A DNA stretch of 64,000 bases, taken from positions 31,933 to 95,932 of the forward strand of contig JAUXXX010000020.1 in assembly GCA_030684695.1 (NCBI GenBank). The letters are read 5' to 3'. Each line of letters begins with the position of its first letter. Within the stretch, counting starts at the first letter, position 1. The position numbers were made by a program, and so were the translations under genes. Source of the stretch: a bacterium. GTDB taxonomy: Bacteria; Bacillota_I; Bacilli_A; Izemoplasmatales; Hujiaoplasmataceae. This document shows positions 1-7,955 of the stretch, in pieces. The notes beneath the pieces are model-generated. The model was not told the origin of the DNA, searched no databases, and saw only the letters and a program-made list of their open reading frames with translations.

Positions 1-777
1 TATTCCTGCTCTTCTTCCACCCGCAACCAAACTCACAGCAGTCGCTTCTCCAAGAGTACGACCAATTCCTAAAATAGCAGCGGTAAATATTCCTGATTTC
101 GCAGAAGCAAGCACGACTTTAAAATTGGTTTGGGTGTTACTAGCACCAAGGGCAAGCGACCCATGTTCAATGGTTTTATCCACCGAACGAATCGCTACTT
201 CAGAAATTGCTGTAATCGTTGGTATGGTCATTAATGCTAACACCAATACTACTGAAATAATCGAATTACCACCTTTTGATTGATATCCAAACAAGGCACT
301 GACATCATACACCACTTGCAAGATGATCCCAGCTCCAAACAACCCATAGACAATCGATGGAATCGCTGCTAGTGTTTCGATGACGGTTCTTAGAATCTTA
401 GCAAGTGGTTTTGGGGCAACTTTGGCAATAAACAGTGCCGTTAACACCCCGATTGGAAAACTAACAAGTAGTGATAATAAGGCAATAAAGAGTGTAGATA
501 CAATGATAAAGCCAACACTATACAGATTGGATGCAAACGTCGCACCAATCAACCAAACATCTCCTGTTAAAAACGACCACAAGTTCACCGATCCTAATCC
601 TTGATTATCTGTCACAAAAGGTCTTATTCCTTGAACAAAGATAATTCCTACTACGATAAAGATAAACGAAGCGGATAACAAAGCCGTTCCTAGAAAAATA
701 TGTTGCGTAATTTTATCGGTGATTCGATTTTTCTTCGTACTGCGCATTTGTTCTTTCCATTTTAGTAGTTCTTCCAT
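1..777 (-). CDS. pstC: Phosphate ABC transporter permease PstC (partial, 3' end outside window)
   Basis: This is a membrane subunit of the PstSCAB high-affinity phosphate importer. The frame opens at the ATG at 777 behind GAGGAGA and stays open to base 1, so 259 codons are visible and the C-terminus is missing. Seen: a short charged N-terminus, a first membrane segment at about residues 28-50, an external loop, then several membrane segments with LAAIPSIVYGLFG near 136-148. An EAA-type cytoplasmic loop (ALGASNTQTNF, near 209-219) and GIGRTLGEATAV near 237-248 follow; the last is typical of PstC-type permeases. The pstS homologue lies directly upstream on the same strand. PstC is preferred over PstA because it follows pstS directly and has a long N-terminus. 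Confidence 0.9.
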   Translation of the reverse strand, partial: MEELLKWKEQMRSTKKNRITDKITQHIFLGTALLSASFIFIVVGIIFVQGIRPFVTDNQGLGSVNLWSFLTGDVWLIGATFASNLYSVGFIIVSTLFIALLSLLVSFPIGVLTALFIAKVAPKPLAKILRTVIETLAAIPSIVYGLFGAGIILQVVYDVSALFGYQSKGGNSIISVVLVLALMTIPTITAISEVAIRSVDKTIEHGSLALGASNTQTNFKVVLASAKSGIFTAAILGIGRTLGEATAVSLVAGGRRAGI

Positions 778-801
778 GAAGTCTCCTCTCTAAGGACGAA
801 A

Positions 802-819
802 AAGACCCAAATGGGTCTT
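802..819 (-). terminator. Intercistronic hairpin between pstS and pstC
   Basis: AAGACCC and GGGTCTT form a perfect 7-bp stem with a 4-nt loop, in the 61-nt gap between the pstS stop and the pstC start. There is no long T-run after it on the minus strand. It therefore looks like a partial terminator or an mRNA-stabilising hairpin, which would let the binding protein be made in excess over the permeases. Confidence 0.5.
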
Positions 820-838
820 AACGACTCGTTTGAAAATA

Positions 839-1789
839 TTAACGATTTATTAATGCGTTCCACGTACGGTATGTGCCATTGTACATGTTCTTAAGGTCAT
901 CTGCTGTGACATTAGATACTGGGTTATTCAAATGAACGATAGCGACAATGGCATCCCATGCTAATTGACCACGAATCGACGCCGCAACTGTTAATTCCGC
1001 TCCACGGAAGAATCTGGATGAGAAGCCGATGTCTTTTCCTACGGATGTATCCTTGATAGCAGGATCGTTGGTACGTTTGTATGCATCACTGGATCCTGTA
1101 TGATCATGCTCTGCGGAGAAGTTTCCACATTTTGGGGTAAATGCTTTGGTAAGTGCTTCCGCTACTTTTTGAATGGAATCAGATCCACCAATGCGTAGAA
1201 CAACACCACTGTTATTTTGATTACAAACCGCATGATTTCCTTTTACTTGGTCCCATGTTTGAGTAGAAGGTAGTGGAATCGCTCCCGCATTGTTAATGAT
1301 ATCTCCACCATCGCTCGTTGCTAAGAAAGCGATGAATGCTTGAACGATTTGTTCTACTGTAGTGGATGGATAATCTCCTGCTGGACGAATCATCCACATA
1401 AAGGGACGTTTTAATCCATAGGTATCATTGATTACGTTGGCTTCTGTCGGCGCAACTCCATTGAAATGCAATCCTTTTACAGTGCTGTTTACGCTTGATA
1501 ACGATACATAACCTACTCCGTACTCATCAATCGATAATGCGTTTAAAATGGCGGTATTGTCTTTAATTAGAAATCCTGTTACTAATACAGAATCGGATGT
1601 TGCGGCTTCCGCAAAACCAATGCCTTCCATGAATCCTGTTCTTGTCCCAGAAGTGGTATCTCTGGTATAAACGGTGATGTTCTTTGACCCATCGTATGTT
1701 ACTAAAGTGGTTGCTGATGTTGAAGTTTGTGAACAAGCAGCGAGTGTCAATGTTAATAAACCTACTAATGCAATTAAAACTTTTTTCAT
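839..1789 (-). CDS. pstS: Phosphate-binding lipoprotein PstS, circularly permuted domain order
   Basis: This is a periplasmic-type phosphate-binding lipoprotein of 316 aa. A signal peptide ends in LTLAAC (lipobox Cys about residue 19). All PstS landmarks are present but in swapped order. The part normally in the second half comes first: ITVYTRDTTSGTR near residues 38-50 (the R..SGT phosphate loop), GVGYVSL, and the VEQIVQAFIAFL helix. The part normally first comes last: LRIGGSDSIQKVAEALTKAF near 198-217, DHTGSSD, DIGFSSR, and NPVSNVTADDLKNMYNG...TWNAL at the C-terminus. In canonical PstS the GS(T/D)S and NxxVxxLT..W parts precede the SGT loop. The frame is intact from signal peptide to stop, so this is not a frameshift. 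The gene starts the pst operon, behind a PHO-box-like promoter. Confidence 0.9.
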   Translation of the reverse strand: MKKVLIALVGLLTLTLAACSQTSTSATTLVTYDGSKNITVYTRDTTSGTRTGFMEGIGFAEAATSDSVLVTGFLIKDNTAILNALSIDEYGVGYVSLSSVNSTVKGLHFNGVAPTEANVINDTYGLKRPFMWMIRPAGDYPSTTVEQIVQAFIAFLATSDGGDIINNAGAIPLPSTQTWDQVKGNHAVCNQNNSGVVLRIGGSDSIQKVAEALTKAFTPKCGNFSAEHDHTGSSDAYKRTNDPAIKDTSVGKDIGFSSRFFRGAELTVAASIRGQLAWDAIVAIVHLNNPVSNVTADDLKNMYNGTYRTWNALINR

Positions 1790-1822
1790 AATTTCCTCCT
1801 ATATTCCTTAGTTTACGAGGTT

Positions 1823-1887
1823 ATTATACGTGTTGAAGTTGTTTCCTTCCTTTGGTTTAGGTAAAGGCTTTGTAATGGTTGTGTAAA
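1823..1887 (-). promoter_or_regulatory. pstS promoter with PHO-box-like direct repeats
   Basis: On the minus strand there are three TT(T/A)ACA-like hexamers with exact 11-bp periodicity: TTTACA (1882-1887), ATTACA (1871-1876) and TTTACC (1860-1865). A weaker CAAAGG follows at 1849-1854. They lie 31 nt upstream of a TATAAT -10 (1823-1828) that has no good -35. TT(A/T)ACA repeats spaced by 5 nt are the PhoP-binding PHO box of Bacillus. Direct PhoP control of pstS is inferred. Confidence 0.65.
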
Positions 1888-1916
1888 AAAAACGAACCCT
1901 TTGATAGAGTTCGTTT
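1884..1916 (-). terminator. Intrinsic terminator of the DUF1858-DUF438 operon
   Basis: AACGAAC (1891-1897) and GTTCGTT (1909-1915) form a 7-bp stem followed on the minus strand by eight T's. It sits just after the DUF438 gene and ends against the pstS PHO-box repeats. Confidence 0.8.
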
Positions 1917-1923
1917 CAATATC

Positions 1924-3141
1924 TTACTTTACAAGTCTTTTTTCGCCATCTAGCTGTGTAATTGGCAAGATGTTTTGTGTAACTTCTAAGGTTCCTAAGT
2001 AATTACCTTGTGGATCTTTTATCGCAAAATAACGAATATGGATAAAATTACCCTTCATTCGAATCCAAAAATCCTCATGATCTTTTTTTCCGGATTTGAA
2101 ATCATTAAGTATTTGCTCCACCACATGAACACTTTGTGGTGGATGACACATCGATACGTTTCGTCCAAGAATTGTTTTTGGACGATCAAAGATTCGTTCT
2201 TTTCCTTGGGTAAAGTATTTGACGTTATCGTCTTTATCCACAAACGTCATATCAAAAGGAACGGAATTGAAAATGGCATTAATCTCTGTTCCTGACAACG
2301 TACCAGCATCAAAGGTAAATTCTCCATTGCTGGTATTTGTTAACTCTTCGGTTTGTTGTTGAGAGTCTTCTTTTTTTGCCCACGAGGGGACGTTTTGAAT
2401 CAGAGTATATGGATATTCTGGCATCGATTGATCTATTTTGATCCATTCATAATAACTAAATGTTTCTAACATCAAAGGAATCAAAATATTATTTTCCTTA
2501 AAAATCATATCTTTGACCTTTTGAATCGCTGATTGAATTTTTAAAACAATTTCTGTGGGTTGTATCTGAATGCTTGATAACAAAGAAACACACTCTTTGA
2601 TTTCTTTACGAATCTCATCGTCCACACCCCACATGACTTTAGGAGGTGCTGTAATTCCATGTTTTTCTAAATATGGAAACATCAGATACTCTTTTTTGCT
2701 GTAGTGATGATTGATTTCCGTGAGTCGATCTAGTCCAACGCGTAACATTAAGTGAGACATGTTATCATGTTTCGCTTCGAAAGAAACTAAATACGGCTGA
2801 ATTTCTTCTGAAATCAATAACTCGATTGCGTTGTTTTCAAGGACCAATATGTTTGCCGGATGTCCTGGTAATTTCGTAAAATCTTTTTGCGCATGTATTT
2901 CGCTGATGGATCCTTCAAATACACTGGCATGCACATCACATAAGCGTTGCACATCTTCGATAGGAAGTCCTTCTTTTACCAACGCTTGTTCAATACTTGA
3001 AATCTCGGTTGTGGAGACGTCTTTGAAATGTTTTTGAAACTCGACTTTTACTTCATCTACGGTTTTTCCTTGATGAAGTGATTTAATTAACTCTTTTAAC
3101 AACGTTTTTCTTGAATCGCTGTTATTGATAAACTCACTCAT
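1924..3141 (-). CDS. DUF438 / hemerythrin-like / PAS-domain protein
   Basis: A cytosolic 405-aa protein with three modules. DUF438 covers about residues 5-80. A hemerythrin-like HHE region covers about 85-225, with GHP near 93, INHHYSKKE near 145 and FKENNILIPL near 215 as likely metal-ligand segments. A PAS domain covers about 285-395 (GTEINAIFNSVPFDMTFVD then the PAS core). The architecture matches DUF438-family proteins of anaerobic Firmicutes, which are thought to sense oxygen or NO through a di-iron site; the ligand here is not known. The start is taken at the ATG at 3141, because GGAGG lies 7 nt upstream and it forms an ATGA overlap with the stop of the preceding DUF1858 gene. A GTG or ATG further upstream would extend into that gene. 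A strong terminator follows. Confidence 0.85.
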   Translation of the reverse strand: MSEFINNSDSRKTLLKELIKSLHQGKTVDEVKVEFQKHFKDVSTTEISSIEQALVKEGLPIEDVQRLCDVHASVFEGSISEIHAQKDFTKLPGHPANILVLENNAIELLISEEIQPYLVSFEAKHDNMSHLMLRVGLDRLTEINHHYSKKEYLMFPYLEKHGITAPPKVMWGVDDEIRKEIKECVSLLSSIQIQPTEIVLKIQSAIQKVKDMIFKENNILIPLMLETFSYYEWIKIDQSMPEYPYTLIQNVPSWAKKEDSQQQTEELTNTSNGEFTFDAGTLSGTEINAIFNSVPFDMTFVDKDDNVKYFTQGKERIFDRPKTILGRNVSMCHPPQSVHVVEQILNDFKSGKKDHEDFWIRMKGNFIHIRYFAIKDPQGNYLGTLEVTQNILPITQLDGEKRLVK

Positions 3142-3371
3142 AATGATTCCTCCCATTGAAAACCATGAATCTGCAATACTTCAATGATTTTATCCATTGA
3201 AATTTGTTTCATGATTGCCCCTTTTTTTAACGTCATGATTCGCCCCACTGTTTGTAGTTGGAGTGGGTTTACGATGTTTGAAAACCCAAGTGACACTAGT
3301 ATATCGACAACTTCTGGGTATGTTTGTACAATCGAATAGACCGATTGATTGGCATTAATTATTTTACTCAT
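3138..3371 (-). CDS. DUF1858 domain protein
   Basis: A 77-aa protein that is essentially one DUF1858 domain (INANQSVYSIVQTYPEVVDILVSLGF). This family is found alone or fused to hemerythrin/DUF438 and hybrid-cluster-related proteins in anaerobes, and its biochemical function is unassigned. The start at 3371 is chosen because AGGAGG lies 7 nt upstream; an in-frame upstream start would pass through that ribosome-binding site. The stop overlaps the next start by 4 bp (ATGA), so the two proteins are translationally coupled and probably work together, as the fused versions in other species suggest. An extended -10 (TGATACGAT) and a TTGGTT -35 lie upstream. Confidence 0.8.
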   Translation of the reverse strand: MSKIINANQSVYSIVQTYPEVVDILVSLGFSNIVNPLQLQTVGRIMTLKKGAIMKQISMDKIIEVLQIHGFQWEESL

Positions 3372-3480
3372 TGGGATACCTCCTAACGTTATCGTATCAC
3401 AGTTTCCATCAGTAACCAAACGATGTCATAAGAAATCGTGCGTGCGTGTGCACGCGAGCTATAAATCAGCACTTTACACA

Positions 3481-3519
3481 AAATAAAACAGATGAATCAC
3501 TAATCACGGACTCATCTGT
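3481..3519 (-). terminator. Terminator after the FIVAR-repeat gene
   Basis: ACAGATGA (3488-3495) pairs with TCATCTGT (3512-3519). On the minus strand the stem is followed by a T-rich tract (TTTATTTT). It lies 7 nt beyond the stop codon. Confidence 0.75.
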
Positions 3520-3525
3520 ATAAAA

Positions 3526-5469
3526 TTATGGCTTTTTTTGCAAAAAGGCGATTTTTTTTAGAAATCTGACATACTCTGGTTTAAAGAAAATTAAGGTGGC
3601 TCCCAAAGCCAAGGTCGAAACCGGAATCAATGAAGCAAATACAACCGTAATCACCTGTACTTCTGATTTTACTTGGATCTGTATTTCTTCTTGGACACCA
3701 TTTGACAAGGTAATCGTGAGGATTGCATTTCCAAATCGTTTCCCTTGAACTTGATATAATTCATCTACTTCGATGATAGAAGGGTCACTAGAAACGATGG
3801 ATTTGATACTGGATCTATATAGAAAAATATATTCCGATAAATCAATGGGGTTTTGATTCGCTCGAATGGAAAGCGTCGGACGTTTCCAAATCAACTCTTG
3901 AATAATGGTTTGAAGATGAGTCACATAATCATCCACCAGTGCTTGTGAAGCGTTTGGATTTTGATAAATTGCTTGTGCTTCAACTAAATAGAGTTGAAGT
4001 GTATCTAATGATGCTTTTGAATATCTTGAAACAATCAACGAATCGATCCGATTGATTTGTGTGAGTAGATTATTTTTTTGAGCTTTCAATACTAGTAAAT
4101 CCGTTGCTTGATCCAAAATAAACAGTGCACTTTGAACAACTTGGGTGTCCGTATTACTACTTTGAATGACTTGTCCAACAAGTATAAGTTGTGATTGATA
4201 GATGGAAACAGAGTGAGGGGTATACGCTTCTATATTGATGTGTTGTGCTTGTTGATACTTCGTCATCAATTCCGTAATATCTGCACGTAATACCAACAAA
4301 TCCAGTGCCCCTTGAACTGTAGCTGTAAACAAATCCACTTGCTCTTGCGAAGCATTTAAATCTGCCAAAAGTTGATTGATACGAAAATAATGACCATAAG
4401 CCAAGACTGCTGTTTTAAACAACTCATAGGAGTTTGCAGTATACAAGTGACGTTCTTCATAATAAGCAATCAACACTTGATACCCCATGATTTCTAATTG
4501 TGTTTTATCGGATTGAAGAACCAACACGGTGTATGCTGCTTCAATAGTGTTGATTGCATCTTGAACCTCTTGAAAAGTAGCGTTAAGATTATTGATTACG
4601 GATGCCACGGGTATAATCAACAACATAAACTGTGCATAAGAATTCGGGGTGTAAGGATTGCTTTGCATTGTGGAAGCCATTTGATAATCGTTCATTAATT
4701 GTGTCTTATCCGCTCGTTGAACAAGTTGATTTTGAGCAGCTACTAACAAAGCAAGTGCAATTTGTGCTTCAATTATCGAAGTATCGCTATCGGTTACCAC
4801 ATGCAATACACTGAAGCCTAGTACATCAGGATTGGTTTGAAACAAATCCATCTGCGAAGTAAATAAGTCAAAGGATTGAGGGGTATAAAGCAGACTCCCT
4901 TGTGAATAAATGGCAAGTAGTTCATTCCATTTCGCTGTTAATTCGGTTTTGTCTGCTAACAGAACCAACAAGTCTTTGGCAAGCAATAACTCATCTTCAG
5001 CTTCAAGCATGGCTTGCTCTCCGGATGTTGGTTCATCGATGATTGCCTTTATTCGAAGTAGTTCACTGTTATATAGCGTAATACTTCGTAAGGTATACGT
5101 TGATAAACTTTCACTTTTCGCATTCCAATAGGATGCACTGATTCGAATGTAGGTCGTGTCTAGTGTAAGTTGAGACAGTAACCTCGTTAAATCCACAATC
5201 CACTGATTGACATCACTTTCCAGCGCTAAATCGTCGGCTAGCAGCGCTTCCACAGAAGCGTTGCCTCCTAATGCTTGATAATTTGAGACAAACGCGGTAT
5301 AGGAAGCGTTATAATAATTGCTTGAGTTAGCAAATCTTGTTTGAATTTCATCATATCTTGCCTGTAAGGTTGGTTTATCTACTTCCGCATACAAAGGAAT
5401 CCAAGACATCGCTTGGAAGAAAAATACAAATAAAATTAATGGTGTTAAAAAACGAATCTTTTTAGCCAT
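3526..5469 (-). CDS. Surface protein with FIVAR-like repeats and a C-terminal membrane anchor
   Basis: A 647-aa secreted protein. It has a signal peptide (about residues 1-28, ending LYA), a helical N-terminal region, then repeats of about 65-85 aa that restart at ADKTEL/ADKTQL/SDKTQL/ADITEL-like motifs near 172, 253, 320, 397 and 464. Each repeat carries a YTPxSxxxF segment and a helix such as VQxAixxLxxAxxxLV. This pattern is typical of FIVAR modules of Gram-positive adhesins and glycan-binding proteins. Residues 530-600 look like a small Ig-like (BIG-type) domain, and 606-628 is a single membrane anchor with a basic tail. There is no LPXTG motif. A role in surface adhesion or polysaccharide binding is inferred from the repeats. 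It starts 22 nt after the patB homologue and may share its transcript. Confidence 0.75.
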   Translation of the reverse strand: MAKKIRFLTPLILFVFFFQAMSWIPLYAEVDKPTLQARYDEIQTRFANSSNYYNASYTAFVSNYQALGGNASVEALLADDLALESDVNQWIVDLTRLLSQLTLDTTYIRISASYWNAKSESLSTYTLRSITLYNSELLRIKAIIDEPTSGEQAMLEAEDELLLAKDLLVLLADKTELTAKWNELLAIYSQGSLLYTPQSFDLFTSQMDLFQTNPDVLGFSVLHVVTDSDTSIIEAQIALALLVAAQNQLVQRADKTQLMNDYQMASTMQSNPYTPNSYAQFMLLIIPVASVINNLNATFQEVQDAINTIEAAYTVLVLQSDKTQLEIMGYQVLIAYYEERHLYTANSYELFKTAVLAYGHYFRINQLLADLNASQEQVDLFTATVQGALDLLVLRADITELMTKYQQAQHINIEAYTPHSVSIYQSQLILVGQVIQSSNTDTQVVQSALFILDQATDLLVLKAQKNNLLTQINRIDSLIVSRYSKASLDTLQLYLVEAQAIYQNPNASQALVDDYVTHLQTIIQELIWKRPTLSIRANQNPIDLSEYIFLYRSSIKSIVSSDPSIIEVDELYQVQGKRFGNAILTITLSNGVQEEIQIQVKSEVQVITVVFASLIPVSTLALGATLIFFKPEYVRFLKKIAFLQKKP

Positions 5470-5491
5470 GACGTGGTCCTTTCTACAATAT

Positions 5492-6646
5492 TTATGGGTA
5501 TAAGGTGAAATATACTTCTTTTAATTGATTCATCGCTTTTTCTAACAAAATGCGTGGGGACGCTAGATTTAATCGATAATATCCCTTGCCATCTTGTCCA
5601 AACAAGATTCCATCTTCGCCACGAACTCTTGCTTGTGTTTCAAAAAAATCGACGACAGATATTGAAATGTTTCGACAATCTAACCATAATAAATAACTTC
5701 CCTCTAGAGGTAATACTTTAATTCTAGGCATATGTTGTGTAAACTCTGAGACGACATACTGATAATTTTGATAGATATAGAGGATTACTTGATCCAACCA
5801 ATCATCTCCGTGGCGATACGCTGCCTCGACCATCGCCATCGATATCACATTCATCGCTCCCAAATGGAATTTGGTCATCCATTGTTTGATTGCGACTTGA
5901 TAATCAAGATTCGCTGTAACAATCAATGCCATTCCCGCTTGAGCAATGTTGAATGTTTTCGTTGAAGAAACTAAAGTAATGGTTCGTTGCTTTGCCTTGG
6001 GATGAACTTGAACAAATGGAATATGTTGATACCCAGGCATAATCAAATCCGCATGGATTTCATCACTAATCACCATAATATCATACTTTTCTACCAAATC
6101 ATAAATTCGTGTTAACTCTTGCATGGTAAACACTCGACCCACAGGGTTATGAGGATTACATAACAACAATACGTTGCTCTTTTGCAAACTAATTTCTAAC
6201 TGTTCAAAATCGATTTCCATGCGATTACATCGATTGATCATCGATACTTCATTTAGGGTTCGAGACGTTTCAGAAACACTCATCGGAAATCTCATATATA
6301 CAGGACTGATAATGGTAACTCTATCTTCTTCTTTGGTAAGTGCCATGAAACATAGATGGATGGCAGAAACAACTCCATAATAAGGAATCATATCGGATGG
6401 TTGATAGGTTACACGATGTCTTCGTTGATACCAAAGCGACGCTGCTTCTAACAAAGAAGCTGGGAGTGTAGTATAACCAAATATTGGATGAAGAAGTCTT
6501 TCCTGCGCTGCTTGTATGATTTCATGACTCACTTCAAAATCCATATCCGCTACCCACAGTGGAATCATCGCTTCAGCTAATTGATAATCTTCTTTGATGC
6601 TTCCAGTATTACGGCGATCAATGACTCGATTAAAATCATAGTCCAT
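5492..6646 (-). CDS. patB: MalY/PatB-type PLP-dependent aminotransferase or C-S lyase
   Basis: A 384-aa fold-type I PLP enzyme. The N-terminus (YDFNRVIDRRNTGSIK, then PLWVADMDF) is diagnostic of the MalY/PatB family, which cleaves cystathionine and other C-S substrates and can have aminotransferase activity. The PLP lysine lies in SSTKTFNIAQ near residue 230. NPHNPVGRVF near 165 and SDEIHADL near 195 are the usual cofactor-contacting segments. The length is typical (about 380-390). It is 12 nt downstream of purB in a minus-strand run (flavin reductase-folD-purB-patB). A role in methionine/cysteine interconversion is likely, but the substrate cannot be read from sequence. Confidence 0.85.
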   Translation of the reverse strand: MDYDFNRVIDRRNTGSIKEDYQLAEAMIPLWVADMDFEVSHEIIQAAQERLLHPIFGYTTLPASLLEAASLWYQRRHRVTYQPSDMIPYYGVVSAIHLCFMALTKEEDRVTIISPVYMRFPMSVSETSRTLNEVSMINRCNRMEIDFEQLEISLQKSNVLLLCNPHNPVGRVFTMQELTRIYDLVEKYDIMVISDEIHADLIMPGYQHIPFVQVHPKAKQRTITLVSSTKTFNIAQAGMALIVTANLDYQVAIKQWMTKFHLGAMNVISMAMVEAAYRHGDDWLDQVILYIYQNYQYVVSEFTQHMPRIKVLPLEGSYLLWLDCRNISISVVDFFETQARVRGEDGILFGQDGKGYYRLNLASPRILLEKAMNQLKEVYFTLYP

Positions 6647-6658
6647 AAAGGGTACTCC

Positions 6659-7954
6659 TTAGTTTGTAAATACTTGAGAATAGATATAATCTACATGTCT
6701 TGTATAGAAATCAAGCGTAAAACAAGAGTTGATTTCTTCTAAGGATAGTATGGTTTTCACAAGAGAATCGCTTTTTAATAACGATTGAAAATCAACTTGT
6801 AATGTCATGGCTTGCATGGCAATCACTTGAATATGATCATAAGCTTGTTCTCTTGACCATCCTTTTTCAAGTAAAAGAGTTAATACTCGTTGTGAATATA
6901 TGACCCCTTGTGTTGCGTTGATTTGTGCTAGCATTCTATCTTCATACACCACCAAGCCATCTAAGGTAGTGGTATAGCGTTGTAACATATAATCAAGCAA
7001 CGAAGTAGCGTCTGGCATAATAATTCGCTCTACGGAAGAATGAGAGATATCTCTTTCATGCCATAACGCAACACTTTCCATCGCAGGTACGCAGTATCCA
7101 CGAAGTACACGGGATAATCCACAAGTATTTTCACTTGATATTGGGTTTTTCTTATGAGGCATTGCGGAAGACCCTTTTTGTCCACTACTAAAGGGTTCGC
7201 TCACTTCTTGAACTTCTGTTCTCATTAAATGTCGAATCTCCGTAGCAATTTTTTCTAACGTCGCACCAATCAATGCCAAAGTAGTAATATAAAAAGCATG
7301 ACGATCACGTTGTAATGTTTGAGTGGAGATTTCAACCCGGCCCAATCCCAACCGCTCCAAGACATATTGTTCAATAAAAGGATCAATGAAGGCATAATTT
7401 CCAACAGCACCACTGATTTTTCCGACTTCAATGTCTTTAGACGCTTGTTGAAAACGAACTAAATGTCGTTTCATCTCACTGTACCACAATGCAAATTTTA
7501 AGCCAAATGACGTAATATCTGCATGTATCCCATGGGTTCTCCCAATGGTCATTGTATGTTTATATCGAAGTGCTTTTTGATGAAGCACCTCCATGAATCG
7601 TAACATATCTGCACGTATCAACGCATTGGCTTGTTTAAACAACAACCCATAAGCCGTATCTACAACATCAGTAGAGGTTAATCCATAATGGATGAATCGC
7701 TTTTCAGGCCCAAGAGATTGAGAAACTGCTCGTGTAAAAGCAATCACATCATGTTTCAGTGACTCTTCTAGTTCATGAATCAACGGGATACTAAAAGAAG
7801 CGTTCGCTTTTAATAAAGCAAGTTCAGCTGTTGAAACAACTCCTTGTTTATGAAGAGCTTCTGCATTCATTAATTCAATTTGTAGGAATGCATTGTATTT
7901 GGCTTCTTCGGTCCAAATGGCTTGCATTTTTTTAGTGGTATAGCGCTCAATCAT
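6659..7954 (-). CDS. purB: Adenylosuccinate lyase
   Basis: A 431-aa member of the fumarase/aspartase superfamily. It catalyses two steps of purine synthesis: release of fumarate from SAICAR and from adenylosuccinate. The signature SSAMPHKKNPISSE (near residues 262-275) contains the catalytic serine loop. TSTDVVDTA (near 93) and GRTHGIHA (near 139) are the other two conserved active-site regions. Length is typical. It follows folD with a 1-nt gap, so it is cotranscribed with the one-carbon enzyme. purA lies 12 kb away on the same strand. Confidence 0.95.
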   Translation of the reverse strand: MIERYTTKKMQAIWTEEAKYNAFLQIELMNAEALHKQGVVSTAELALLKANASFSIPLIHELEESLKHDVIAFTRAVSQSLGPEKRFIHYGLTSTDVVDTAYGLLFKQANALIRADMLRFMEVLHQKALRYKHTMTIGRTHGIHADITSFGLKFALWYSEMKRHLVRFQQASKDIEVGKISGAVGNYAFIDPFIEQYVLERLGLGRVEISTQTLQRDRHAFYITTLALIGATLEKIATEIRHLMRTEVQEVSEPFSSGQKGSSAMPHKKNPISSENTCGLSRVLRGYCVPAMESVALWHERDISHSSVERIIMPDATSLLDYMLQRYTTTLDGLVVYEDRMLAQINATQGVIYSQRVLTLLLEKGWSREQAYDHIQVIAMQAMTLQVDFQSLLKSDSLVKTILSLEEINSCFTLDFYTRHVDYIYSQVFTN

Positions 7955-7955
7955 C

